Source: Pinibacter aurantiacus (lineage in GTDB: Bacteria; Bacteroidota; Bacteroidia; Chitinophagales; Chitinophagaceae). Taken from it: 64,000 nt of DNA. Positions within the stretch are counted from its first letter, which is position 1; the number at the start of each line of letters is the position of its first letter. Shown here piece after piece: positions 43,386-52,959 of the stretch. Made by a program: the position numbers and the translations under genes. The notes under the pieces were generated by a model. It was not told the origin of the DNA, searched no databases, and saw only the letters and a program-made list of their open reading frames with translations. Where the stretch lies: the NCBI RefSeq assembly GCF_019130065.1, contig NZ_JAHSPG010000001.1:806001-870000 (forward strand), read 5' to 3'.

Positions 43386-43408
43386 AGTTTTGAGCGCTAT
43401 CTTATTCT

Positions 43409-43416
43409 TACATTTG
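43409..43416 (+). promoter_or_regulatory. -7 box of the metallophosphoesterase gene
   Basis: TACATTTG, exact TAnnTTTG, with TTTTG 16 nt upstream as possible -33 element. The start codon TTG at 43433 follows 16 nt later. Divergent to the box at 43378. Confidence 0.6.
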
Positions 43417-43432
43417 AATCAAACCTATCATT

Positions 43433-44056
43433 TTGAAATTCGTTGCAATCTCCGATACACATGGTCAACATGAACGAGTAACCCTACCAAAAGGCGATGC
43501 GCTAATTCATGCTGGCGATATTTCAACGCGTGGCAATGAAGCTGAAATAGCAGAGTTCTTCGATTGGTTCAAAAGACAAGATTTCGAATACAGGATTCTC
43601 ATCGCGGGCAATCACGATTTTTATTTTGAAAGAGAATCTGCTAAAAGGGTCAGGGAGATGATTCCCAAAGAGGTTGTATATCTGAATGACAGTGGTTTTT
43701 CCTTAAATGGAGTCAACATCTGGGGCTCGCCTATTACACCATGGTTCAATAACTGGGCATTTAACCGGCATAGAGATGCAATCAAAAAACACTGGGAATT
43801 AATTCCTGTAAGCACCGATGTATTAATAACACACGGGCCACTTTTCAGAACCCTTGACAAAACAAGAATGGGTATTCATGCCGGATGCAAAGAATTATTT
43901 CAACGTGTTCAGGAGGTTAAGCCGCGTGTTCACGTTTGCGGGCACATCCATGAAGCCTATGGCACTTTTCATAAAGGCAATATCCAGTTTATCAACGCGA
44001 GTCTTGTAAATGAAAAATACGAGTTGGTAAACGACCCGATTGTATTTGAATTTTAA
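43433..44056 (+). CDS. Calcineurin-like metallophosphoesterase (MPPED-type)
   Basis: 207 residues from a TTG start; no ATG or GTG is available before the first strand. Dinuclear metal motifs: AISDTHGQH, IHAGDIS, IAGNHDFY, THGPL and CGHIHEAYG. The family (human MPPED1/2, Mycobacterium Rv0805-like) hydrolyses phosphodiesters; the natural substrate is unknown. Monocistronic between a HigA-like remnant and an unknown gene 32 nt downstream. Confidence 0.9.
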   Translation: MKFVAISDTHGQHERVTLPKGDALIHAGDISTRGNEAEIAEFFDWFKRQDFEYRILIAGNHDFYFERESAKRVREMIPKEVVYLNDSGFSLNGVNIWGSPITPWFNNWAFNRHRDAIKKHWELIPVSTDVLITHGPLFRTLDKTRMGIHAGCKELFQRVQEVKPRVHVCGHIHEAYGTFHKGNIQFINASLVNEKYELVNDPIVFEF

Positions 44057-44088
44057 AATGTCTAAAAAATTATTATTTTGATTAGACC

Positions 44089-44511
44089 ATGCGTCTTCTA
44101 ATTCTACCGTTGCTCCTCATCGGAGCATTTAGTACATTTTATATTTCCAAGAGGGTGCCAAATTGCGGGAATGTAAATCACGACACAATCAGCAAGCCTC
44201 CGATTGATACAATTTTTATTAAAGTAACAGCCATAGACTCCTTCGGTAGTTATTGCGACCGTTTTGAATTTGAATGCGATTGTGTATGTGCGGAAAAAAT
44301 CCGTTTCAGAATAATCGATTCACTAAAAACAACTCTTCATAAGAATGAAGTAATTGCTATTATGGTTAGAAATATTGACTTGCCCGAACGAAGGATAATT
44401 CCGGATTCAACCTATCTGCTCGGAATATCAAAATGGACTTCGGTTAAAGCAATTTTCAGAGAAGATACGCCTGCCATTTTTTGGAGCTGTAAAATTATCC
44501 CCGGCATATGA
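44089..44511 (+). CDS. Unrecognised small exported or anchored protein
   Basis: 140 residues. N-terminal hydrophobic segment RLLILPLLLIGAFSTFYI suggests a signal anchor. The soluble part contains a Cys cluster (CDRFEFECDCVCAEK, about residues 53-67) plus Cys near both ends, and beta-rich stretches (IFIKVTAIDSFG, EVIAIMVRNIDLP). No family recognised. It may be co-transcribed with the phosphoesterase gene. Convergent with the DUF2461 gene, with a 7-nt gap. Confidence 0.55.
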   Translation: MRLLILPLLLIGAFSTFYISKRVPNCGNVNHDTISKPPIDTIFIKVTAIDSFGSYCDRFEFECDCVCAEKIRFRIIDSLKTTLHKNEVIAIMVRNIDLPERRIIPDSTYLLGISKWTSVKAIFREDTPAIFWSCKIIPGI

Positions 44512-44518
44512 ACCGGGT

Positions 44519-45214
44519 TTAAACGTTCACTTCTCCGTTTGCATCTGTCGTTAAAATTTCGCTCATCAAATTCAGGAAAGGACGCATCTTTTTGAAAACA
44601 TCGTTTGCCTTTTGTACAAAATCGTTGCCGGTAACTTCTGAATCAGTAAAAGGATGCTTGAGCAGAAATTGTTTGTAACGCAGTAATTCTATTGCAGGAT
44701 GATTTTTATCGTAACCACGCGGAGCCGTAGCCAACTGTTCTCCGTGCATTTTACCGAATGTTTTTTTAAATGTTTTATCGGCCAACAACTCGTCCCATCC
44801 TTCTGTGTTATATGCAATATCATCGCGGATACGTTTCATATCACTTGGTACAGGTCCCCAGAAACCACCCGCGAGGAAGCTATTGCCGGGTTCAATGTTA
44901 TAGTAATACCCACCGCGAAGTAATTTGGTGGCCCTTTTAAAACTGCCGGTCCAATGTATATTATACGGCGTTTTTTCCTTTGAAAAGCGAACATCTTTAT
45001 AAATGCGAAACAGACTTTTCTTGCCCGACAATGTTTCTATGTTATCATGCATGATCATTTTCATAAGTAACGCATCTGCAAACAAAGTCATATTATCGTA
45101 TGCTGCGGTATAGAGTGTTTTGTGGTTCGCAAACCATTCACGGTTGTTGTGCTTTGAAAGTTGCTGTAAAAATTCTAAGGTTGATGGTTGTATAATAACA
45201 GTTTTCATACTCAT
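44519..45214 (-). CDS. DUF2461 (TIGR02453) domain protein
   Basis: 231 residues. STLEFLQQLSKHNNREWFANHK near the start, then FRIYKDVRFSKEKTPYNIHW and YYYNIEPGNSFLAGGFWGP are hallmark sequences of DUF2461, a conserved soluble family of unknown function. Typical length. Upstream spacer 45215-45417 holds repeats. Confidence 0.9.
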   Translation of the reverse strand: MSMKTVIIQPSTLEFLQQLSKHNNREWFANHKTLYTAAYDNMTLFADALLMKMIMHDNIETLSGKKSLFRIYKDVRFSKEKTPYNIHWTGSFKRATKLLRGGYYYNIEPGNSFLAGGFWGPVPSDMKRIRDDIAYNTEGWDELLADKTFKKTFGKMHGEQLATAPRGYDKNHPAIELLRYKQFLLKHPFTDSEVTGNDFVQKANDVFKKMRPFLNLMSEILTTDANGEVNV

Positions 45215-45305
45215 TCTTGAAATGCTACAAAGGTGGTAAATAATCGCTGGCTGTTTTCTAAAAATTGTCAGGTTTTAAGGCCTGTTATACATCCTCACTC
45301 TACGA

Positions 45306-45415
45306 ATGCTCTGCGAAGCTTCCAGCTTCGGATGAATATTCTATCGCCTGTGTCGATTATTTGTTGCCAGAGGCAACAGAATCCTGCTGCAAGGCTACAA
45401 GCCTTGCAGAGCAAT
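45306..45415. repeat. Cluster of three small inverted repeats next to the MFS stop
   Basis: CGAAGCT/AGCTTCG, TGTTGCC/GGCAACA (45361-45377) and CTGCAAGGCT/AGCCTTGCAG. The outer sequences GCTCTGC and GCAGAGC also pair, so the whole could fold as a branched structure. Different words from the TTGAAAAT-type arms. Confidence 0.75.
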
Positions 45416-45417
45416 AT

Positions 45418-46626
45418 TTACGCCATCTTCCCCTCAAACCTCTTCAACAAAAACATCCCCAACGCAACTGCGCCACAAATAATGCTGATAACCCACCAAA
45501 GTGTGTGAAAGCCCGCATATTGCGCCACCTGGGAGCCCAACGCGGGTGCAGCAATCTGTGCACTTGACCAGGCGATGGTGTAAAGTGCAGCGTAACTGCC
45601 GCGGTTGTATGCCTGTGTTCTTCCTATCCAGTAGCTGTTCATAAAAGGAAGACACTGTATCTCCCCTAACGTTATCAAAGCTGTAGTAAAAACCGCGACT
45701 ATGAAAAGCGAGGGCAACACATTCAGCAAAACATACGCAAGGCCAATGCAAAGAATACCACTGGTAATGTAAAACAGGTTGTGTCGCTTCCCTTCTATTT
45801 TGTGCACCAATATCATTTCGATAAACGCAATGATCAATCCGTTTTCTGCCATTAATAAACCGATCTGTTGCTCTGTAATTTTCCATTCTGATTTCAAATA
45901 AACAGGCTGCATACCGAACAACTGCAAAAAGCAAGTGGCAAAAACTATTGTCAAAATAATAAATGTAATGTAGATCTTATCACGATAAGGGGATGACGTT
46001 GCAGATTGCTGTTCGTGAGATGTTTCATGTTTTTTGTAATCCACTCTCGGCAATATCTTTAACATCAGCAAAGCCGCGAAAATATTGGTGCAGCCATCTA
46101 CCCAAAACAGTAAATGATAATTGTGCCCAGCAAGAAATCCTCCCAATGCGCCGCCAACTGACCAACCAAGATTGATGGCAAAACGATTCAAGGAATAAGA
46201 ACGTGTTCTATTTTCCGGAGAACTATAAAATACAATGGCTGTAGAATTTGCTGGCCGGAAAGATTCATTGCAAAAACTAAGAATGAAAACACCTATACAT
46301 AACGAGAGAAATGTTGTCAGAAATCCAATCACCATAAACAATAAACCGCCGCTAAATAAGGCTGTGATCTGCACCGGATAAAAGCCCAGCTTGTCAGTTA
46401 GCTTGCCGCCAATAAATGCACCTGCAATCGCACCCAGTCCAAACAGCCCCATTATAATCCCGGCCTGCGTTAGTGTAAAGTGTAATTTTTGTGTAGCATA
46501 AATCGTCATGAAGGGAACAACCATTGTTCCACTCCTGTTTATCAGCATTACAAGCGAAAGACACCATGTAGATCTGGAAAGGCCCTTATAAGCATCACGA
46601 TAAGTCTGAACAGCGGTTGCTAGCAT
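45418..46626 (-). CDS. Major facilitator superfamily transporter
   Basis: 402 residues with 12 predicted helices and the MFS loop motif GAFIGGKLTDKLGFYPV between helices 2 and 3. Central cytosolic loop DYKKHETSHEQQSATSSPYRDK. Resembles the multidrug-type DHA1 group, but substrate cannot be read from the sequence. TAACTTGC just upstream is a weak -7 form. Separated from the downstream end of the RND operon by a large composite repeat. Confidence 0.88.
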   Translation of the reverse strand: MLATAVQTYRDAYKGLSRSTWCLSLVMLINRSGTMVVPFMTIYATQKLHFTLTQAGIIMGLFGLGAIAGAFIGGKLTDKLGFYPVQITALFSGGLLFMVIGFLTTFLSLCIGVFILSFCNESFRPANSTAIVFYSSPENRTRSYSLNRFAINLGWSVGGALGGFLAGHNYHLLFWVDGCTNIFAALLMLKILPRVDYKKHETSHEQQSATSSPYRDKIYITFIILTIVFATCFLQLFGMQPVYLKSEWKITEQQIGLLMAENGLIIAFIEMILVHKIEGKRHNLFYITSGILCIGLAYVLLNVLPSLFIVAVFTTALITLGEIQCLPFMNSYWIGRTQAYNRGSYAALYTIAWSSAQIAAPALGSQVAQYAGFHTLWWVISIICGAVALGMFLLKRFEGKMA

Positions 46627-46636
46627 AGCTGCAAGT

Positions 46637-46861
46637 TAATTTGAAAATTTGCTAATTTGAGAATTTGAGAATGAGCAAGAACGCAGATTTTCATGATTGT
46701 CATGATCTGTTATGATTTTTCTATTACTTTTTTATTCTTTCCTAGTGAATTCCCCAAAATAAAAGCCTCCGAAGAAAACTCTCCGGAGGCTTTATTATTA
46801 ATCTTAAAAAATCATGATAATCGTGAAAATCTGCGTTCCTCTTCTCCCATTTTCAAATTAA
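46637..46861. repeat. Concentric two-family inverted repeat around a terminator
   Basis: Outer arms 46637-46672 (AATTTGAAAATTTG) and 46848-46861 (CATTTTCAAATT). Inner arms 46678-46718 (AACGCAGATTTTCATGATTG) and 46803-46837 (AATCATGATAATCGTG, AAATCTGCGTTC). The terminator 46762-46793 is in the centre. Four nested layers in 225 bp. Confidence 0.9.
46753..46793 (-). terminator. Intrinsic terminator of the RND efflux operon
   Basis: Stem AAAGCCTCCG/CGGAGGCTTT (46762-46771, 46784-46793), followed on the minus strand by TATTTTGGGG. 71 nt past the permease stop. Confidence 0.85.
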
Positions 46862-46863
46862 AA

Positions 46864-49800
46864 TCACATTTCTTCCTTGTAGCCATCATTGCTCTGCCGT
46901 TTCTCTCTGCCACTCTTAATATCCTGCAAACGTTTTTCAGGATAAGCAATGCGACTGATCAATACGAACAGAACAGGAACGGTGAAGATGGCAAATAAGG
47001 TGGCTGCCAACATACCGCCGAGTACTGTGTAACCAATTGTTTGCCTTGCAACCGCACCGGCTCCGTTGGAGAACACAAGTGGCAATACACCAAGGATGAA
47101 GGCCAATGACGTCATCAGGATCGGACGCAGACGAATCCGCACCGCATCCAATGTGGCTGACACAATAGGTATGCCCGCATCTACCCTTTCCTTGGCAAAC
47201 TCAACGATCAGGATGGCGTTTTTAGCGGCGAGACCAATCAGCGTGATCAAACCAATTTGCGCATATACGTTATTGCTTAAAGATTTTGTAAAGGTCAAAG
47301 TAAGGATCGCACCAAACGCGCCCAATGGAACCGCTAACAATACAGAGAACGGCACTGACCAGCTTTCGTACAATGCAGCAAGGAACAGGAACACGAAGAT
47401 TACAGACATCGAAAAAATGATCACAGTACTCGATCCTGCATTGATTTCCTCACGGCTCAAACCGGAGAACTCGTAACCGTAACCATTCGGCAATACTTTT
47501 GCTGCCACTTCACGCAGCGCTTGCAGGGCATCTCCGCTACTATAACCGGCTTTTGAATCACCGTTAATCTCTGCTGAACGGAAAAGATTATAGTGGCTGA
47601 TCATCGGCGCACTTTCAACAACCCTGTAAGTAGTAACGGCGCTTAGCGGCACCATTGCACCCACCTGATTGCGAACATAATATTGTTGCAGGTTTTGAAT
47701 ATCGCCACGATACACGGTATCAGCTTGCGCCAATACACGGAAACTACGACCATATGCGGTAAAGTCATTTACATAACGGCTTCCGAGGAATGTTTGCATG
47801 GTTGAGTAAACATCACTAATAGAAACACCCATGCGCTTCGCTTTCTCTCTATCCACATCCACCTGGTAACCCGGTGTACGTGCTGTAAAGAAAGAAAACG
47901 CTCTTGCAATCTCTGGGCGCTTATTTGCTTCCATCAAAAAGTTCTGAAGCACTTTTTCAAATGCCTTGATATCGTCATTACTTTCTCGTTGTTGTAAGAT
48001 GAAACTGAAACCGCCGGTATTACCTAAGCCCGGAATGGCTGGTGGCGGAATCACAATGATGTTTGCACCTTGTATCGATGCAAATTTTTGCTGAAGCTTT
48101 GCAACGAGTGCATACAATTGCTGTGATTTATCCTTCCGCTGGTCCCACTCTTTTAACTGTGTAAACACCGTACCACTGTTGGATTTGGAAGCAAACGTAA
48201 TAGCATTCAAACCACCCAATGCCGCATAGTGTTTTACTTCTGGAACATCTTTCAAAATATTCATCACACTATCAAGCACTGCAAGGCTTCGCGTTGTTGA
48301 AGCGGATTCTGCCAATTCGAAAGTTATGTACAAACGCCCCTCATCCTCTGTTGGAATGAAACCTGTCGGTTTGTTTTTGAACAATAAGAAAGCGCCTACG
48401 AAAAGACACAACAACAGCATCACCACGTATCTAGCACCCTTGATTGCTTTTCTTACGCCTAATGTATAGTTCAAACTTGTTCTTCTGAACCATTCGTTGA
48501 ATTTGAAGAAGAATTTATCCAGGCCTTTTGAGTTCTTATCAAGGTGCTGTGGTTTCAACATGATTGAACACAATGCCGGTGTAAGTGTAAGCGCCACGAA
48601 TGCTGAGATCACAACAGAAATTGCAATTGTGATCGCAAATTGCTGATACAAACGACCTACGATTCCCGGAATAAATCCTACCGGAACGAATACCGCTGCA
48701 AGGATCAATGCGATGGCAATTACCGGGCCTGAGATATCCTTCATGGCACGATGCGTTGCTTCTTTTGCGTCGAGACCCTGCTCGTCGATATAGTGTTGCA
48801 CCGCTTCCACCACCACAATGGCGTCATCCACCACGATACCGATTGCCAACACAAATCCGAAAAGCGTTAACGTATTAATGGTAAAGCCCAGCGGTATGAA
48901 AAATATAAACGTACCTATGATCGCTACAGGAATTGCCAATATCGGAATCAGTGTGGCTCTCCAGTTCTGCAGGAACAAATACACTACCAATATTACTAGT
49001 GCAAGAGCAATCAGCAACGTTTCTATTACCTCATCAATTGATACTTTTACAACAGTTACTGATTCGAAGGGAACTACATAGTCAACATCTGCAGGAAATG
49101 ATTTCTTAAGGTTATCCATTGTCTTCACAACGCCGTCTGCAGTCTCAAGAGCGTTACTTCCCGGAGCCTGGTACACAAGCAAATATGATGCTCTTTTACC
49201 ATCAACGAAGGAGTTGCTTGTATAGCTGAATTTACCCAACTCAACACGTGCAACGTCTCTTAGGTAAACGATCGATCCGTCAGTAGGATTTGTGCGGATG
49301 ATAATATTTTCAAACTCCGATGTCTTGCTGATGCGGCTGTTGCTGAACACAGTGTATTCAAATGCCTGAACAGAATGTTGTGGAGCACCACCGATTGAAC
49401 CTGCAGCCACCTGCAGGTTTTGCTCTTGCAAAGCTGCAATGACTTCATTTGCTGTAAGTCCAAGATTCGCCATTTTATCCGGCGCCAGCCAAACACGCAT
49501 ACTGAAGTCATCGGCACGGGTAAAGATATCACCCACGCCTTTTGAACGTAGCAAGGCATCTTTAATGAAGATGTTGGTATAGTTATCAATAAAAGAAACG
49601 TTGTGTGTTCCTTTCGGTGAGTACATCGCTACCAGCATCAAAATGCTTGGGTTACGTTTTCTAACAGTAAGGCCCAAACGTTTTACATCGTCCGGCAATT
49701 GTGGTGTAGCGATACCTACGCGGTTTTGCACGTCCAATGCAGCAATGTCAATATTGGTACCCAGTTCAAAGTTTACGTTGATCGTAGTACGGCCGTCACT

Positions 49801-50052
49801 GGTACTGTTGCTTTGCAGGTATGACATACCCGGCGTACCGTTGATCTGTACCTCTACAGGTGTTGTCGTTGTCTGCTCCACCGTTTGAGCGTCAGCACCT
49901 GTATAGCTACCCGTCACCTGTACCACAGGCGGCGTGATATTCGGGTACTGCCCTATCGGTAAAGTGATTAACGCAATCACTCCCACCAACACGATTACAA
50001 TGGAAATTACAATCGCTGTTACCGGTCTTTTTATAAAAGTATCTGCAATCAT
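46864..50052 (-). CDS. RND efflux pump permease, HAE1/AcrB type
   Basis: 1062 residues. Starts MIADTFIKRPVTAIVISIVI and has QYPNITPPVVQV, the TM4 proton-relay motif GIVVDDAIVVVE, FIPTEDEGRLYI and the TM10-11 segment SLSNNVYAQIGLITLIGLAAKNAILIVEFAK. Two large periplasmic domains follow helices 1 and 7 as usual. Proton-driven export of hydrophobic compounds through the adaptor and TolC protein encoded upstream. Last gene of tolC-adaptor-permease order. Confidence 0.96.
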   Translation of the reverse strand: MIADTFIKRPVTAIVISIVIVLVGVIALITLPIGQYPNITPPVVQVTGSYTGADAQTVEQTTTTPVEVQINGTPGMSYLQSNSTSDGRTTINVNFELGTNIDIAALDVQNRVGIATPQLPDDVKRLGLTVRKRNPSILMLVAMYSPKGTHNVSFIDNYTNIFIKDALLRSKGVGDIFTRADDFSMRVWLAPDKMANLGLTANEVIAALQEQNLQVAAGSIGGAPQHSVQAFEYTVFSNSRISKTSEFENIIIRTNPTDGSIVYLRDVARVELGKFSYTSNSFVDGKRASYLLVYQAPGSNALETADGVVKTMDNLKKSFPADVDYVVPFESVTVVKVSIDEVIETLLIALALVILVVYLFLQNWRATLIPILAIPVAIIGTFIFFIPLGFTINTLTLFGFVLAIGIVVDDAIVVVEAVQHYIDEQGLDAKEATHRAMKDISGPVIAIALILAAVFVPVGFIPGIVGRLYQQFAITIAISVVISAFVALTLTPALCSIMLKPQHLDKNSKGLDKFFFKFNEWFRRTSLNYTLGVRKAIKGARYVVMLLLCLFVGAFLLFKNKPTGFIPTEDEGRLYITFELAESASTTRSLAVLDSVMNILKDVPEVKHYAALGGLNAITFASKSNSGTVFTQLKEWDQRKDKSQQLYALVAKLQQKFASIQGANIIVIPPPAIPGLGNTGGFSFILQQRESNDDIKAFEKVLQNFLMEANKRPEIARAFSFFTARTPGYQVDVDREKAKRMGVSISDVYSTMQTFLGSRYVNDFTAYGRSFRVLAQADTVYRGDIQNLQQYYVRNQVGAMVPLSAVTTYRVVESAPMISHYNLFRSAEINGDSKAGYSSGDALQALREVAAKVLPNGYGYEFSGLSREEINAGSSTVIIFSMSVIFVFLFLAALYESWSVPFSVLLAVPLGAFGAILTLTFTKSLSNNVYAQIGLITLIGLAAKNAILIVEFAKERVDAGIPIVSATLDAVRIRLRPILMTSLAFILGVLPLVFSNGAGAVARQTIGYTVLGGMLAATLFAIFTVPVLFVLISRIAYPEKRLQDIKSGREKRQSNDGYKEEM

Positions 50053-50069
50053 ATTATGTCTGTTGATTC

Positions 50070-50156
50070 TTGAAAGTCAAAATTCAAAAGTTAAAAGGCA
50101 AAAAAACGAACCGACATCCCACCACTTTTGAATTTTGATTTTTTACTTTTTACTTG
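50070..50156. repeat. Word-repeat hairpin between adaptor and permease genes
   Basis: Left arm 50070-50106 (AAGTCAAAATTCAAAAG, TAAAAGG) and right arm 50123-50156 (CTTTTGAATTTTGATT, TTTACTTTTTAC). Same family as 1056-1128, inside an operon. Confidence 0.85.
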
Positions 50157-50161
50157 AAACA

Positions 50162-51301
50162 TTAATGAGCCTGAGATTTAGCTGCAGTGGAATCGCCAAC
50201 GTTTGCAGGCTTAACTGCTGCGCCCGGTCTCAGCTTCTGCACACCTTCCACTACTATCTTTTCATCCAGGTTAAGACCTTTGTTGATAATCACTTTATCG
50301 CCAATATTTTTGCCAAGCGATACTTTGCGTTGTTCCACTTTGCTGCTATCTCCCACTACATACACAAAATATTCACCCATTTGCTCAACCACCGATTTGT
50401 AAGGGATAACAATGCGCTGGCCTTCGCTGCCGTTTTTAACACGCACAATGCAACTCATACCAACTTTAAGAACGTCCAGTGGATTCTCAAATTCCAACCT
50501 TACTTTCAATGTAGCGGTTTGAGGATTAACGGCTCTGTCCAGCACACTGATCTTACCTGGATATTTATAACGCAAGCCGTTGGCGCTGGCGATAGTGAAG
50601 GTTGAATCAGCTGGATTTTTACCGATCAATCCAACAAAGAAAGGAACCTGTTTTTCGTCTATGTTAAAGTCCACAGCGATCGGATTGCTGGTGGAAATCG
50701 TATTCAGTATTGTGCTACCCGGAGAAACCAACGCACCTTTTTTTACTTGTGAAAAACCGATCGTTCCATCCATTGGAGATGTGATCACTGAATAACGAAG
50801 GTTCGCGCTCAAGCTGGTGACATTCGCCTGGGCCGCTGCTACTTGCATTTTCGCAGCCTGCAGATCAGCTTCTGCATAATCTACTTTTTGTTTTGCGATC
50901 GCGTCTTGCTTCAACAATTGGTTATACCTGTCAGCATCTTTTTGCGCTTTATCTAAAGCCGCTTTTGCTGAGTTCAGGTTTGCAACCGCCTGGTCGTAAC
51001 CTGCCTGGTACTGCTGCTGATCAATGGTATAAAGTTTCTGCCCTTTCTTTACTTTTTGTCCATCCTGAAAAAAGATGCCGGTAATGTAACCCGTTACCTG
51101 TGCCCTTACTTCCACTTCATTAAGTGAACTAACCACACCAGGATATTCATCAAAGTATGTTGCGTTGCCTTCTTTTACATTGTCAACTACAACAGGAACA
51201 GCCTGTGGCGGCGCAGCCTGTTGTTGCTTGGGTTTACAAGCGGTGAACATTATTATTCCAAATACCAAAACATACAAACAGTGAATGGTTTGCTTTATCA
51301 T
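50162..51301 (-). CDS. RND efflux periplasmic adaptor lipoprotein
   Basis: 379 residues. Lipobox IIMFTAC with Cys22. Lipoyl half EVRAQVTGYITGIFFQDGQK, coiled-coil hairpin (LNSAKAALDKAQKDADRYNQ, YAEADLQAAKMQVAAAQANV), SVITSPMDGTIGFSQVKKGA, beta-barrel and membrane-proximal domains (VGMSCIVRVKNG). AcrA-type adaptor between the AcrB-like permease and the TolC-like gene. Confidence 0.95.
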   Translation of the reverse strand: MIKQTIHCLYVLVFGIIMFTACKPKQQQAAPPQAVPVVVDNVKEGNATYFDEYPGVVSSLNEVEVRAQVTGYITGIFFQDGQKVKKGQKLYTIDQQQYQAGYDQAVANLNSAKAALDKAQKDADRYNQLLKQDAIAKQKVDYAEADLQAAKMQVAAAQANVTSLSANLRYSVITSPMDGTIGFSQVKKGALVSPGSTILNTISTSNPIAVDFNIDEKQVPFFVGLIGKNPADSTFTIASANGLRYKYPGKISVLDRAVNPQTATLKVRLEFENPLDVLKVGMSCIVRVKNGSEGQRIVIPYKSVVEQMGEYFVYVVGDSSKVEQRKVSLGKNIGDKVIINKGLNLDEKIVVEGVQKLRPGAAVKPANVGDSTAAKSQAH

Positions 51302-51333
51302 ATATCCGAATGTTTATCTTTTAAAAACTTTGA

Positions 51334-52656
51334 TTATTGTATAAGACCCAATGCCTTGTCTACATCTATTTTACTTGAAAGCACCTCAAACAATGCGTTG
51401 AAATAATTAAGTTGTGCTGTACGCAAATCTGACTGCGCCACAATTACTTCAAGGTATGTTTTAATACCTTCTTTGTATTGCAGATCAATAATGTTGTACA
51501 CATCATTTGCCAGATCCATGTTTTCCTTCAGCACCAGGTAATTATTCATGTTTGCTCTGTATACTGCAAGTGCCGTTGAATATTCTGTATTGATAGATGT
51601 TTTCAACGCTAGAAAATCCCAATCCATTCGCTTCAGTTCAAGCTCGGCCTGTCGCACCTGGTGAATGCGTTTTGTTCCCTGGAACAAAGGCAGCGAAAGC
51701 GTTAAGCCGAAAAGAGAATTTGGATAATCAGCACTATAGAGTTTTGCAAACTGATCGTTTTGATATACAAGATTATAATTGCCAAATGCCCCTACACTTG
51801 GAAGGAAACCCCATTTGTAATACTTGAGGTTGGCGGTTTGAAGTCGCTGTCGCGTCTTCAGAAATTGATATTCTATCCTATTTTCATAATTGATCCCGGC
51901 ACTGGTATCAACCTGTATTTTTTCTTCAAGCCTTGATTTATCGGCTTGAATCGCAATGGCGGCGGTGCTGTCATACCCCATTTGTTGTTTGAGATATTCA
52001 TACTTTGCCTTTATGCCCTGCCGGCTGGAGAACAATTCTGCCTTAGAATTATTAAGGGAAATAATGGCGCGCTTGTAGTCGGTTTTGTCCGTAAGACCGG
52101 CGTTGAACTGACTGTATGCATCTTTCAAACTTTTGGCGAGCCTTTCCGTATCCGCCACCAACACTTCTATTCTTTTCTGCGAGAGCAATACATCATAATA
52201 AGCCCTGCTCACATTAGCAACCAGGTCGATCTTGTAGCTCGTAGCACTTTGTCTTGCCTGCGTGCGAATATCATTTTTGGTACGAGACGCCAGTAAAACG
52301 TCCCTATTGAAAATGCTTTGGTTCAGTGAAAACCCGAGCGTGCTGGTATTTGGCGCTCCAAATTTAACCGGCTGTTTAACGCCGTTGGCATCTGGGACCA
52401 AAGACACAGGAAGTTGTGTATAGTGCTGCAGGTTGTAATTCATATTTACCTGCGGCAGCCAATCCGCCAACGCCACTTTCACCTGCTCATTGGCAATATC
52501 AATATCCATATTTGCCTGTTTGTAAGCTGGTTGATGCTTCAATGCATATTGAATACATTCATCAAGATCAAAGCGTGTACTGTCTGCTGTTTGTGCGTTT
52601 ATTCTAAGAACTGAGATAAATAGGAAAACCCATAAAAGCCCTGTTTCTTTTTTCAT
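51334..52656 (-). CDS. TolC-family outer-membrane protein of the RND operon
   Basis: 440 residues from the ATG at 52656 (an ATG 9 nt earlier is also possible). Signal peptide MKKETGLLWVFLFISVLRINAQ. OEP repeats: LDECIQYALKHQPAYKQANM, LGFSLNQSIFNRDVLLASR, and the second half LYSADYPNSLFGLTLSLPLF, YLEVIVAQSDLRTAQLNYFN. First gene of the operon, 32 nt before the adaptor. Distinct from the TolC protein at 9903, so each pump has its own channel. Confidence 0.94.
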   Translation of the reverse strand: MKKETGLLWVFLFISVLRINAQTADSTRFDLDECIQYALKHQPAYKQANMDIDIANEQVKVALADWLPQVNMNYNLQHYTQLPVSLVPDANGVKQPVKFGAPNTSTLGFSLNQSIFNRDVLLASRTKNDIRTQARQSATSYKIDLVANVSRAYYDVLLSQKRIEVLVADTERLAKSLKDAYSQFNAGLTDKTDYKRAIISLNNSKAELFSSRQGIKAKYEYLKQQMGYDSTAAIAIQADKSRLEEKIQVDTSAGINYENRIEYQFLKTRQRLQTANLKYYKWGFLPSVGAFGNYNLVYQNDQFAKLYSADYPNSLFGLTLSLPLFQGTKRIHQVRQAELELKRMDWDFLALKTSINTEYSTALAVYRANMNNYLVLKENMDLANDVYNIIDLQYKEGIKTYLEVIVAQSDLRTAQLNYFNALFEVLSSKIDVDKALGLIQ

Positions 52657-52838
52657 ATATCTCATCGAATGATTAAAGTTTTAATAATGAAATCCTGTAC
52701 CAATTCTGGTTATTGCCGAATATCGATTTGTGGGAATAAGTGTGCAAAGAACCAACATCGATACATCACTTTTATATTAACTTATTGATTTTTAGAAACT
52801 TTACTGTACAAACTTTAAAAAATACGGAAAAGGCCACA

Positions 52839-52916
52839 GTTGTTCGTTATTGGTTGTTAGTTGTTAGCAGGAAAGTAACCTGAAGCCTAACAACTAACAA
52901 CCACCAACAAACAACT
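52839..52916. repeat. GTTGTTAG / CTAACAAC hairpin
   Basis: Left arm 52839-52867 (GTTGTTCG, GGTTGTTAGTTGTTAG) and right arm 52887-52916 (CTAACAACTAACAACC, CCAACAAAC), 19-nt loop. 52657-52838 is otherwise an AT-rich leader without recognised elements. Confidence 0.85.
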
Positions 52917-52959
52917 TATATGACAAGCGAAAATTTAAAAAGGGAAGCCCGGAAATATC

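Noticed and set aside
45215-45417. tRNA-like fold in the MFS 3-prime spacer
   Set aside because: Three small hairpins can be drawn, but lengths and conserved tRNA bases (GTTCRANNC) do not fit.
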